Shown: one piece after another, positions 45,301-54,998 of the stretch | Numbering within the stretch: position 1 is the stretch's first letter | Layout: the number at the start of each line of letters is the position of its first letter | DNA from: Zygnema cylindricum | Taxonomy: Eukaryota > Streptophyta > Zygnematophyceae > Zygnematales > Zygnemataceae | Assembly: GCA_037447655.1 (NCBI GenBank) | Contig: JBBHKE010002883.1 | Span: 1-54,998 of the forward strand | Reading direction: 5' to 3' | Length of the DNA stretch: 54,998 nucleotides | Program-made: the position numbers and the translations under genes | The notes under the pieces: generated by a model | Databases searched by the model: none | Told to the model about the DNA's origin: nothing | Seen by the model: the letters and a program-made list of their open reading frames with translations, nothing else

Positions 45301-47594
45301 CATTGTCCTTTTCTCTCTCCCTCTTAGATAGAGAAGTATAGACTGACCTGCTAGCTCCCACAAGGTCCAAGGACGCGCCGAGAATATATGACAGGGTACA
45401 GTTATTCCCATAAGCACCTGCAGTTGCAAATGCATCTTCCATTATACAGTTGATGCCAAATTTTTGGATCACCTTATCCAAAACTGGCGAAAGGTTACGA
45501 TGACTTCAGAGCGTGCAACAACTTCAGTAATTATTGTTTTGCATAATGAAGCAGGAAAGACAGCCTTCAAAATGCAAACATGTCCATACTATTTCGTTTC
45601 AAAGCTACTTTGAACAAAATTATTTTACTGCTATTCTAAAAAGTTACCGTGATTGCAGTCATGTTGAATAGATATACCGACTTCCGCTGCCAAAAATCCC
45701 ATTCCTGCTGCAAATAAAAGTGACAGTAACAAACTCTTGCAAACAAAGAACGCCGCATAATAACAGGAAAAGAGCCCGGCTAAAATAATGAAAGATTTTA
45801 TGAACATATGTGGATGCACTCGAGGATTGATCTGCAAGACAAACAGCTTTGGAAAGTCAGTCACACAAAGGTATGAACGTGAAAATTGCTGCATGAAAGT
45901 GAAACGTTTTGTTTGAACGCATCTCGCTTGAGATATGCGATCTTCAGGTTTCACACACATTATTCTTGCAAAAACAAGAAACAAAAAGTGATGAAAAGAA
46001 AAAGGTTCTGAACGAAACAAACACGGAAATAGCCCAGCACTTATGACGAGGTTAGAGGATGTTTCAGAAAAAAAGTAAAAAGGAATAGCAGTATACACAA
46101 AGCACAATGGCAGTATACACAATAGCAGTATGCATCTTGATGTGGTTCACTGTTCACTAGATTTTGCATGCTCAGAAATAAAATTTCATAACTTTAAGTT
46201 AAACAATTCTCCTTGATTCATTACCCTCAGATATCAAAAACATTTTTTTTCTGCCTCGTTGCAACATTCCCATTGAATCTAACCTGCTCATCTAACAAGA
46301 AAGGCAGCGCTCAAATTTCAGTTTCAGAACAACTGGACTAACGCCCCTCAAACATGCAAAACACTCGGGAGATGAAAAAGTTCCTGATATTAATTTCTAT
46401 GAACAGTTGAAAACAGTAGCTTGCCTTATTTTCTTTAAAAAAAACTTCTGCTCTTCGCTTCAAGGTTGTATAGAAATCCTTATCTCCATCCTCTTCCACG
46501 TATTCTAGTACTGGTGTTCCCACTGCTTCACCGTTACGTTCAAGCTCTCCAATGAAGTACTTTCCAAGAAGCTTCCTAAATAGACATAAGCAATGCAGCC
46601 AGTTAATGTAAGCCCTTTCTCAATTGCCACTTTCATCATAATATACATATTTCTATTTTAACAAACACAATAAAATATCTATTCGCTACGACCAGGGACT
46701 AGAAGGCGTAAAACACAAAAAAAAGACATTTAACAAACACAATAAAATGTGTGTTCGCTACGACCAGGATTGTAATAGAAAGTTTAAAACAAAAAAAAGA
46801 AGCTTCTGGAAGAGAAGCTTTGAAAACGTTTGTCACCTTACGTAGACTGGGTGATAAGATTCAAAAAGCTGTGTGCAGTCATAACCAGCTTTGACATATA
46901 TGATGGCGCCTCCTGGGTGCTTCGAGACCCTGCGAATAAAACAAAAATGCTTTATGTAGATGATCCAAGCCGACAACATCACATTGTATAAATAAGGAGA
47001 TTAGAATCAGCATACAATGACATTAAATTTTGAGAACATGTGACTCGTTGAATGCAATGTATGAAAAACATTCAAAAATCTCTCAGGAATCATCAAACCG
47101 GAGCCAAAATGTTCGCCTACTATTGCAAAACATGTCCTAGTGTACCAGCTCAGACTAAAAGTCAAAATGAGTCCTAAAGACCATGATAAACAAAGCTATG
47201 GAACTATACAACTTCAAAAAAAAAAAAAAAAAACATAAATTATTAAGCTTTCCACTTCAGCATCCTGACTTACTAAAATGTCACAAATTCAGCTGAAAAA
47301 GTTGCATACCTACTAACAAATCTTGGCGGCTTACAGTTTGAGTGCCTTTATGATAGAAACATGGTAAAACTCACTAGCGATTAAATCTTACAAGTATTCG
47401 AAATAAAACTTAGCGACCATACTCACTTACCAAGAGGAAACATCGTATACTTTTCCTTGAATAATAAGCCAGCAATCTTCCGGCATATTGTGAGCTGCCA
47501 CTTCCTTAGCAGTGAAACGTTTGACATCTTTTTCAGCATCACATTGTCTCTCAAATCGTTGCCTTACTTCTCCAGAGCTTTCCATTGCAACCAT
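39365..47594 (-). CDS. Cytochrome b5-fused front-end fatty acid desaturase, delta-5-like, complete
   Basis: ER enzyme that inserts a cis double bond between the carboxyl end and an existing one in 18-20C acyl chains. Exons: 47594-47431, 46929-46837, 46575-46425, 45831-45648, 45417-45348, 45127-45054, 44494-44427, 44074-43983, 43705-43561, 42607-42482, 41766-41695, 41369-41259, 39445-39365; phases consistent, 476 aa. The N-terminal cytochrome b5 domain has haem-binding HPGG (H59) and SYHP (H81). Three iron-binding His boxes follow: HDCNH (193-197), HVVGHH (228-233) and QIEHH (413-417; the leading Gln marks front-end desaturases). SFMWRQQHVVGHH, DPDIRVKDPDVRRV, YQHIYLGALYG, ATTTDFSPNS and the FRLSG end recall moss/liverwort delta-5 enzymes in arachidonate synthesis; delta-6 or delta-8 activity is not excluded. 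Intron 3 is GC-AG (AAG/gcaagc). The first box has Cys where relatives mostly have Gly or Ala. The last intron (1.8 kb) carries inserted repetitive DNA. Confidence 0.96.
39590..41060. other. Repetitive insert in last desaturase intron, rich in TATCGAT
   Basis: Contains many ATCGAT/TATCGATA-type motifs (near 39676, 39697, 39722, 39990, 40030, 40070, 40392), while the exon-side intron sequence has none. GTTGTACATCG recurs near 39605 and 40333. No TIRs or coding sequence were resolved. Similar but sparser patches lie near 23200, 25860-26110 and 28680-28820. Confidence 0.4.
41791..42012. mobile_element. TA-target MITE in desaturase intron
   Basis: 222 bp, bounded by TA. The left TACAACGCCAATCGTTATTAG and right CTAATAACGATTGGCGGTGTA form a long inverted repeat, matching 22520-23067. 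It sits 25 bp upstream (gene sense) of the acceptor of exon 41766-41695, close to where the branch point should be. Confidence 0.85.
46657..46800. repeat. 72-bp tandem duplication in desaturase intron
   Basis: TTTAACAAACACAATAAAAT, CTACGACCAGG and a run ending in AAAACACAAAAAAAAG occur twice with a 72-bp period between exons 2 and 3. It does not reach a splice site. Confidence 0.85.
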
Positions 47595-48184
47595 TGTAAG
47601 TTGAAGCGATGGCCAGGAAGAAGGGGAGAGAGAGAATACACGGTGTAGTACAACCGTAAAAGTGAAAGTTACTCGGCCAGCACTCTTGATCTCTGTTCAC
47701 TGCAGGAAAATATCAAAATATTTTGATGACTAGTAGACGTGTATGTCTACAGTTGGTTGATTCAAAAGGTACATCTGGTGGAACATCTTGGCCGTCGGAT
47801 TAACAGATGCGGTAAATGTGTATACTCCAAAGTCCGCTGTCAACTTGTCACGTTGCTCGGAATAATACAGCACTTTTCCAACGTCGATCTTTGTCCACGT
47901 CATTAAAAGACAGCCGAGTAGTGGACAGTACAGGACACCGCGGCAATATTATACATTGTACGGATGTACCGCCCTCCGCTTCAACGGAGATCCCTGTCCA
48001 ATTCAACAGCGACGACTTTGTCCACTGTGAAGGTGCATCTAGCAAGTACGACATTGAAAGCAGCTAGGAAAACAAAACAAAGCAAAACAAAACAAACAAA
48101 TGAGGAAAAACAAAAGCAACTAGGCTAATCAGTAAGACTAAAGGAAAAACCAAAGATGACTAGACAAAAAAGGAAAAACCCACT
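47595..48184. other. Desaturase upstream region
   Basis: 5' leader and presumed promoter of the desaturase. AATACACGGTGTAG at 47634-47647 looks like a lone MITE end inside the leader. A ~250-nt open frame overlaps on both strands without a recognisable domain. 48062-48180 is A-rich on plus. Confidence 0.45.
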
Positions 48185-49200
48185 CTATATGATGCCCCAC
48201 AACCCCAGCCAACTAAATTCCACACCCCTGAAGATCGTGGATGTGGACTGATCTCGTGGAGGAAGGTCTGGGAGGCTTCGCCTATCGTCCGCCACCGTGC
48301 TTCGACGGAGAAAGGCCGCAGCTTGCGCTCGTTGAAGGGCGACCAATACACGTTGCCGATAAAAAGCAACCAGAAGGCTTAGGGGAGGGCTCCCTAGACC
48401 CCTAGTTTCAGAAGCTCTCTTAGCACAGTTGCGAAGAAAATCATCGAAAGACTTGTCCAAAGAACCAAAAATCTTTGCGGCAAATGGGACAAACTGGTCC
48501 GCAGGGTCCCGGTGAGCGTAATCCCTTTCTTTAGAAGCCGCTGTGTCCCGAGCCGCCACGCCTGAATGCACTGCCGCGCGAGAAGAAATGTGGGTCCCAG
48601 TCGGATCAGTAAGGACCACATCAACCAAAGTTCGCCCAGTCCCATGGAGGAAAACAAGGTCAACCCGAGGGCTTTAGAGACCACTAGATTGGAGACGAGG
48701 AGGTAAGATATGAGAAACCTCCCACTTCACAATGTAGCGTGCTTCAACACCAATCGCAGCAACCGCATGAAGAACCAAATCATGCGCGACGGTACGTTCA
48801 CACCCCCGCGAACAACGAAGTAAATGGATGCCGTCGGAGTCAATAGGTTGGTTACAAACACAGTTGGGGCGCCCAAGAAGCCGAGGGTGAGGCAAACCCA
48901 AACGAAGGCGGATAGCAGAGGTGAATTGGTCAGACGTCATACGAGGTGTCAAAAATTAGGTGTTGCCTGTAACCACGCACCGGCTCTCGGCCCAGAACAC
49001 GAACGTAAACGAGCACGCGATTGAGCAGAAGGTAGCGCGTTTAATTGATCATGGAATTCAGCGACTGCCAACTGCTCAGATATGCGTTGCTGCACATGGT
49101 AGTTATTGTTAAAACTCCATTTGTGATTGCCTGGTTGGGCATTATCTGGCCAGGCGATACTTCGATAGTCGGAAAAAGGCAAAAAGCCAAACATTGAAAA
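48185..49200 (-). mobile_element. LINE-type retrotransposon remnant (C-terminal region), decayed
   Basis: Reads in order: an ALPSAQSRARLRSCSGP segment, then RLRLGLPHP with a CVCNQPIDSDGIHLLRC zinc-knuckle-like motif and HDLVLHAVAAIGVEARY, then RVDLVFLHGTGRTLVDVVLTD and KERDYAHRDPADQFVPFA. This arrangement is typical of the end of retroelement polyproteins in algae and plants. It is broken by a frameshift near 48950 and an in-frame TAA at 48674-48676. RT and endonuclease parts are missing, and the upper end abuts other transposons. A second copy of the tail lies at 10235-10699. Confidence 0.7.
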
Positions 49201-49408
49201 TTGAAACGCAACTGATAGCCTATGCCCACCGGAGCATATGTAACTTTTTGCCCATTCCGATGATTTTCCGAAAACTCATCGGAAAACGGGTCTTGTTCAC
49301 ACCAAAATTTTGGCACGTAACTCCGATTGAAGGTGTCCTGTGACACTTCGCATTCTTTGACGTCATGAAACAAAGGCGCGAAAACAAACGTGCAGATTTT
49401 CAAACTTA

Positions 49409-50354
49409 GGGTACGTCCCCATGTAAGCGATACTTTTAAAAAGTATTTTGGATTGTAGTGAAGTGTTCCGTACTACTTTGAAAAGCGTCCCTATGTGCGA
49501 AAATGAAATCGGAACTTTGAAAAGTGACGGTTGTAGACGTAGGTACAACTTTGTGACGATTGACGACGACTACGAAACTTCCGACAATCGGTGACGCCAA
49601 CAAAAACAGCGACGGTTGTAGACGTCTAGATTTTTGTAATTTTGTGACATGGCAGATGTTTAGGGTTTTGTGACATTGCGACGCCATGCTCACTTGTGAC
49701 AACGTCGACGTCACAAAATTCAAGAACTTTCTGCCATGGCTATCCGATTTCGTTTTTCCGACTTTTCACAATCGACTTGCCATAAAAACATACATTAAGG
49801 TAGTCAAAAGAAATACTTTTTAAATATCTTTCATTTAATACTAGTAATGTCGTGCCTCATTCTAAAAAGTGAGAGATAAAAGCAATAGTGTGAGAGGGAG
49901 AGGGGAGAAGCGACGACGGCGCAAAATTCTGCAAAGGACCCATGAATGAAAGTGGAGGTCCGGAGACCCCTGCAGATTTTTTTCCGTACATGCACGTGAC
50001 GGGCAAGGAGAAAAATAGCAAGTGCTCTCCCTCTTCCGAAAATTTTCCACGCGTGTGGCGCGTGCGTGGGCCGTTTTGCATTCGTTGTTTGGGCGGTACT
50101 TCACCTCGCGAGGTGATTTTTTATAAATTTTTTTGACTGGCTGGATTCTCTTGCCCGGGGGTCGAAAAAAGGAAAACGCCAAAAATTGTTAATATGACGA
50201 CAAACATGAAGTACATTCAAAGTATTGACTTGACGTTTGCTGTACTTTTCAAGACTTTATTTTTTTGTACGGCTAAAGTTTTTCTCGTACAGAACTGCGT
50301 TTTGGGTGAAAACGACGAAATAAAGTCGATACTTTAACACATGGGGACGTACCC
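49409..50354. mobile_element. PIF/Harbinger-like non-autonomous element A
   Basis: 946 bp with TIRs GGGTACGTCCCCATG and CATGGGGACGTACCC and a perfect TTA duplication (49406-49408, 50355-50357). Subterminal GTAGACGT motifs. The centre has CATGAATGAAAGTGGAGGTC and a purine-rich block. It matches 52103-53059 in inverted orientation. No transposase frame. Confidence 0.88.
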
Positions 50355-50357
50355 TTA

Positions 50358-51141
50358 GGGTATGTCCCAATGTACTTTGTAACTTAGCGAACTTACTTTG
50401 TTTTTTAGCGCGGATCCGCCGGACCCGGTTTTCAAGTGTCCCTATGTCTGTAAGGACGAAATCGTAACTTACGCTTGTGACGATTGTACGTCGACAATAC
50501 CTGTGACGGTTGTCAACATCTACAATCTGTGGTCGTACGTTTTTTTTTGGAACTGCTTGTGACGTCGCATGTCTTAACGTGACATTGTAGACGTACCGCC
50601 TTCCAGCATGTGTCGTTTCACGGTTGAAGACGATGCTCTTTGCCTTCGCGTCTCTTGTCCGCTCGACGTGAAATGGCATCGAAATTAGAAGACCCATGCA
50701 AAAAAAGACAAAACTGCAAAAAAAGACAAAAACGGACAAAACTAAACAAATTGTGTTCTTTTATTCGTCGTATTAGAGCGCAAACGGACAAAACATAGCG
50801 AATTTTGTACTTTTTTTTGTCCTTGGAAATCGTATGAATATTTTCGAAAATTACGTCACGTGTGAATATATGTTCCTATTCGTTTATCAAAAATACCTAG
50901 TTTTAAAACACATCACGCATGTGTTTTAAACGTAAGGTTGAAGATGACGTTTTTGTCGTGGAAATGGGTCGAAAAACACAAGACGACAAATTTTCCTACA
51001 TCCTAAGTTCGACGATGACGCAAATTGTACTCTACAAATTTGTGAGTCCTTCGTACGGTTGCAACTTAGGCAGTACGGCGCTAAGTTTTACAGGAAAACG
51101 ACCAAAAAAAAACCCTTACTTATGCACATGGGGACATACCC
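50358..51141. mobile_element. PIF/Harbinger-like non-autonomous element B
   Basis: 784 bp, TIRs GGGTATGTCCCAATG and CATGGGGACATACCC, flanked by TTA (50355-50357, 51142-51144). Its left TTA is also the right TTA of element A, so the two are joined through a single target triplet. Internally it matches 7920-8686. Confidence 0.88.
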
Positions 51142-52102
51142 TTACTCTTTTCAGCTTTTTCGCGCGAGTACAATGAAGTAGCCGTTCAGATGTTCTTTTC
51201 CTACATCAACTTTTCGGGTTACCGTTGGCCTGTTTCACAAAAAGACGCAACTTTTACCCTACTTCTATACCCGGCAATATTTTTAGGAAGTTCGTTTGTA
51301 CAGTTTTCCGATAACTTCCGAAATCTACAAAGTCAGTGCTCAGAAAGTCGTACATTATTCGAACGTCCGTCTGTTACGGAAGTGATTTTTTGTCCAGTGG
51401 GAATAGGCTATGAGGGTAACGTTTCTTCAAGAAATTATGTAAACGTACGGCCAACTTTACAGGCTGGGTTAATTGAGACGATGTTCCATTGCCTGTAAAC
51501 AACGTGTTATCAATTGAGTGGCACCACGTAGGCTACAATTCGATATTGAGTATCCCTAAGATATTTCTCACCAACAAATTTAAATTCAAATCTTCACTTA
51601 CGTACCGTGTACCCGCGTTACCAATACATGATACGATAAAACTTTTGTACTTTTTGCAGACTCCATTCTTTTACACCAACTCGTTTTTTAGGGTTCTGGT
51701 TTTCAAACATGAGTAAAGTCCTTTGCCATAAATAGTGTGACGAAAGTCGTTTTTTCATAAATAGAGTGACGAAAGTCCTTTGCCATAAAAAGTGAGACGA
51801 AAGTCCTCTGCCGGAAATAGTGTGACGAAAGTCCTTTTCCATAAATAGTGTGATGAGGTAGTATTCGAGATAACTTTTTTTATTTTCGGTTGCATTTTGA
51901 AAGGTTCATGTCATGTGCAAAGTTTGTGATTTTTTTGTTGTCCATCGTGACACGTCGTTTAATCGTCCAGCGTGCCAAATAGTATTAGCAAGATTATCTG
52001 TAACGTTGTTTCGCGTAAAAAAACAATATAAGCGGTACGGTTTGGTACGGATATGCGCGGGTTTTTGTAAACTATCCCCATTAGTGGCAAAACATAAACT
52101 TA
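51142..52102. other. Spacer between PIF-like elements, no gene found
   Basis: Open frames at 51190-51716 are short and show no domain. Apart from the ~29-bp tandem repeat at 51714, nothing was recognised. Confidence 0.5.
51714..51857. repeat. ~29-bp tandem repeat, five copies
   Basis: Unit near AAAGTCCTTTGCCATAAATA followed by GTGTGACG. Units start at about 51714, 51743, 51772, 51800 and 51828 and differ at a few positions. Confidence 0.9.
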
Positions 52103-53059
52103 GGGTACGTCCCCATGTATTAAAGTATCGAATTTATTTTGTCGTTTTCACCCAAAACGTAGTTCCGTACGAGAAAGATTTTAGCCGTACAAGGAAACCA
52201 ACAATTTAAAATTATAACAAACGTCAAGTCGATACTTTGAATGTACTTAATGTTTGTCTTCATGTGAACGCATTTTGGCGTTTTCCTTTTTTTGACCCTC
52301 GGGCAAGAGAATCCAGCCCGTCAAAAAACTTTATAAAAAATCACCTCTCGAATGGATTTCAAGGAAAGTACCACCCAAACAACGAATGAAAAACGGTCCA
52401 GACATGCGCCACACGAGTGGGAAAATTTTAGGACGCGGGAGAGCACTCGCTATTTTTCTCCTTGCCCGTCACGTGCATGTACGAAAAAGACGAGCATGTA
52501 CGGAAAAAAATTTGCAGGGGTCTCGGACCTCCAATTTCATTCATGGGTCCTTTGCAAAATTTTATGTTGTCGTCGCCTCTCCCCTCTCCCTCTCACACTA
52601 TCGCTTTTATCTCTCACTTTTTAGAACGAGGCACGACATATCTAGTAACAAATGAAATATATATATTATTACTTTTTTGTATATTTTTATGGCAAGTCGA
52701 GTGAGAAAAGTCGGAAAAACGAAATCGGATAGCCATGGTATAAAGTTCTTGAATTTTGTGACGTCGACGTTGTCACACGTGAGCATGGCGTCACAATGTC
52801 ACAAAACCCTAAACATCTTCCATGTAAAAAAAAAAAAACCAAACGTCTACAACTGTGGATGTTTTTGTCGGCGTCACTAATTGTCGGAAGTTTCGTAGTC
52901 GTCTTCATCCGCCACAAAGTTACACCTATGTCTACAACCGTCACTTTTCAAAGTTTCGATTTCATTTTCGCACATTGGGACGCTTTTCAAAGTAGTACGT
53001 AACACTTCAGTACAGTCCAAAATACTTTTTAAAAGTATCGCTTACATGGGGGCGTACCC
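52103..53059. mobile_element. PIF/Harbinger-like non-autonomous element C (inverted copy of A)
   Basis: 957 bp, TIRs GGGTACGTCCCCATG and CATGGGGGCGTACCC; left flank TTA, right flank TTG. It aligns end to end with 49409-50354 on the opposite strand, including TTCATTCATGGGTCCTTTGC and the CT-rich centre. The degraded right duplication suggests it is older than A. Confidence 0.88.
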
Positions 53060-54069
53060 TTGGAAGTAGAAACAAGAAATGAAAGTGCTATGTCGCGTCA
53101 TTGTTGATGTCTTGAGTGAATAATGCCAAAACTTGTACATTGTACCATAGTTCAAAAGTGGGCGATTTTATGGTAGGCCTTTGGTCGGCGCCTTTATCGT
53201 AAGTTGTGTTATGAGCTTTTCGTGTAATCTTCTTAGTTCGCTACTTTGATTAGCAACCGTCCGATCGTCAGAATCTAACGGTGTAAATAATTTTTTTTGG
53301 TCCGAATGTTTTAATTGGTCCAATTTATAGTCCGAATGTTTTAATTGGTCCGAATAGGTCCGAATACATTATGGGTCTTAATGTCATATTGTAATCGACG
53401 AAGATCGAGACCCCCTCGATATTGAAAATTGAATAGCGTCAATTATGGCTCGATACGAAACCGTACGGACTAATGTTCAATTTCGTAAATTTATAATTTG
53501 ACAGTAGTAGGGTTTGAAAATGTACTCTTATTACAAAAGCGACAAGAGCGAAAAAACGTTCGCGATTCACACCATGGTCAACAGTGTTTCAAGAGTCATG
53601 AACCACACTGTTTCCCAATTTAAGGGTATTTTCGCATGTAACCGAAGCTTAGTCTTGCTAATTTGTTTTTTTGCGAAGATTCTCCGTACAGCTTTCTGAG
53701 CATTCGGATGTAAACGCAAATAACTTGTCACTTAGAAAAGTGACTTACGTAGACGTGTACGAAGAATTGTGACAGATGAAGTGGTACACAAAATGAGGCG
53801 AAACTTCCACTCGTCTTCAATTTGAGGCGTTTCTCCGCACGCTGTACATTTTTTGTGACTTCATAATGTCCGTACGCCACATTGTCGACGTGTTGAAACG
53901 TTAAAATCATAGAGGTTTCATTCGTAGTATGCGCACGGTAAAAAACTTTGAAAAAGAATGCATATGCGCATTATTCAAAATTTCACATTTTATAAAATGC
54001 GTTGACCGACTTTGACTTGATTATAAAATAAATATACGAAAAAATCATCAAAAGTACTATTACAACTTA
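53060..54069. other. Intergenic, no gene found
   Basis: AT-rich. A short tandem of GGTCCGAATGTTTTAATT lies at 53299-53376. Short GTAGACGTGTAC and GTCGACGT motifs near 53748 and 53885 recall the PIF-like subterminal repeats and may mark a decayed copy. Confidence 0.45.
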
Positions 54070-54185
54070 AGGTATGTTCCCATGTATTAAAGTACCGGGT
54101 TTTTTATTTGCACGAAGATACTCCCTGTTTTTCATCAGTTACGCAAAATTCATTATCAATCCATAAAGTTACATCACGTTAGTTC
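54070..54185 (+). mobile_element. Truncated left end of a PIF-like element
   Basis: AGGTATGTTCCCATGTATTAAAG after a TTA (54067-54069) matches the C-type left end. The copy breaks down where the next MITE begins and no right end is present. Confidence 0.55.
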
Positions 54186-54191
54186 TGCTAC

Positions 54192-54677
54192 TTCACCGCG
54201 AATCGCTATGCGTAAATGACGATATTGGGGTAATTCTTTTTTAAGGCAAATTCTCATAGAATAAAGTTCCTAAATGTTCCTGACGTTATTTGAGGTACCC
54301 CGCTCAATACGGTTCATAACTGTAATTTAGTGCCCTTTTAAATAGTGTGGTGTACGGACAGTCAGATATGTACTATTCCGTACCTTTATAAATTTAAAAG
54401 TACAGAAAATATAATAATATATAATTTGCGTAAATATTTTCCGGCATACGCAGATGTAAAAAAAACGCGACGGCGTACGATTTGAACAATTTCGTACATT
54501 TACATGTTTTAGTGTGGACATATTATGTGTCGAAATTTTTTACAAAGCAGTTTACAAATTAGAGTACATGATAAATTAGTATCATGGTGTACCCGAAAAA
54601 ACACAATTTACCGTAAGATAGGCAAATTGTTTCATTACGCTATATTTTTTATTACGCTAATAGTTATTCACGGTGTA
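54192..54677. mobile_element. TA-target MITE, long form
   Basis: Left TTCACCGCGAATCGCTATGCG and right CTAATAGTTATTCACGGTGTA are inverted, and AAATAGTGTGGTGTACGG is shared with 22520-23067. The left edge is decayed, so its exact start is uncertain. Confidence 0.7.
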
Positions 54678-54966
54678 GCGTTAATTATTCTAATGCCGAA
54701 TTTTTATAAATAGTGTAATGTAAAAATGTGTCAGTCCGTACTAAAACTGCTCATTATTTCGTCCAGACGTACAAAATAAGTGTCAGAGAAAGGCGTCGAA
54801 AGGGAAAATTGAGTGCGTCGCACGGAAAAGCGTACTCAAATTTGATTCTAAGCCATAAAAGACGAGAGAAAATCGCAAGAACGTGTTCTCACATATTCAG
54901 GCGTCGAATATGTGAACACAGAATTTCGCGGCTACCCTAAAAGCATGGGAAACTGTATCGATTTCT

Positions 54967-54992
54967 TAACTCTAACAGCGATTCACGGTGTA
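54967..54992 (-). mobile_element. MITE right end at window edge
   Basis: TCTAACAGCGATTCACGGTGTA matches the right TIR of the CACCGTG family. No paired left end was found after 54677, so it is either a solo end or part of a nested copy. Confidence 0.45.
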
Positions 54993-54998
54993 CTTTCA

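Noticed and set aside
45631-46122. 163-codon minus-strand frame as extended desaturase exon
   Set aside because: Upstream of 45831 the sequence is intronic; the acceptor before INPRVHP and the family alignment fix the exon start.
47816-48067. Plus-strand and minus-strand small frames upstream of the desaturase
   Set aside because: They overlap on both strands with no domain, homologous neighbour or codon bias.
49409-53059. Series of 60-160-codon frames in the right-hand cluster as genes
   Set aside because: They lie inside non-autonomous transposons and recur in every copy with different stops; no transposase motifs.

Overview
The window is a nuclear segment from a plant-lineage (streptophyte) genome. 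It carries at least four intron-rich genes, all on the minus strand and all rebuilt here exon by exon from splice signals and reading phase. Gene content points to a bryophyte or a charophyte green alga: a plant-type raffinose synthase/seed-imbibition-like protein sits beside a cytochrome b5-fused front-end fatty acid desaturase that closely resembles the moss and liverwort delta-5 enzymes, a class lost from flowering plants. The species cannot be fixed from sequence alone. Introns are AT-rich, with GT-AG ends and one GC-AG exception. || Layout. 1-5231: 5' part of a raffinose synthase-like gene that runs off the left edge, with a pyrimidine-rich leader and, 0.9-1.25 kb upstream, a minisatellite carrying eight copies of the DRE/CRT core GCCGAC. 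6.6-13.2 kb: gene-free stretch filled with miniature transposons and a LINE remnant. 13256-21214: complete coatomer delta subunit gene, 11 coding exons, 523 aa. 21.2-24.4 kb: spacer with miniature transposons. 24403-35791: nucleoporin/mRNA export factor GLE1, 14 exons located, with one junction unresolved. 35.8-39.4 kb: spacer with a miniature transposon and an unexplained 242-codon open frame. 39365-47594: complete front-end desaturase, 13 exons, 476 aa. 47.6-55.0 kb: degraded LINE and a cluster of PIF/Harbinger-like non-autonomous elements. || The four genes are unrelated housekeeping or metabolic genes (vesicle coat, mRNA export, sugar and lipid metabolism); nothing suggests a cluster or operon. 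|| The most notable non-genic signals are: (1) tandem duplications that repeatedly span or abut exon edges and splice sites in three of the four genes; (2) the tandem GCCGAC array upstream of raffinose synthase; (3) a set of related transposon families with 3-bp TNA target duplications and TIRs like GGGTACGTCCCCATG, including two elements sharing one TTA; (4) a Stowaway-like family with TA target sites and TIRs like CACCGTGAATCGCTATTAGCG. No RNA genes, CRISPR arrays or prokaryotic features were seen. Exon calls come from hand translation and remembered family consensus, with no database search.
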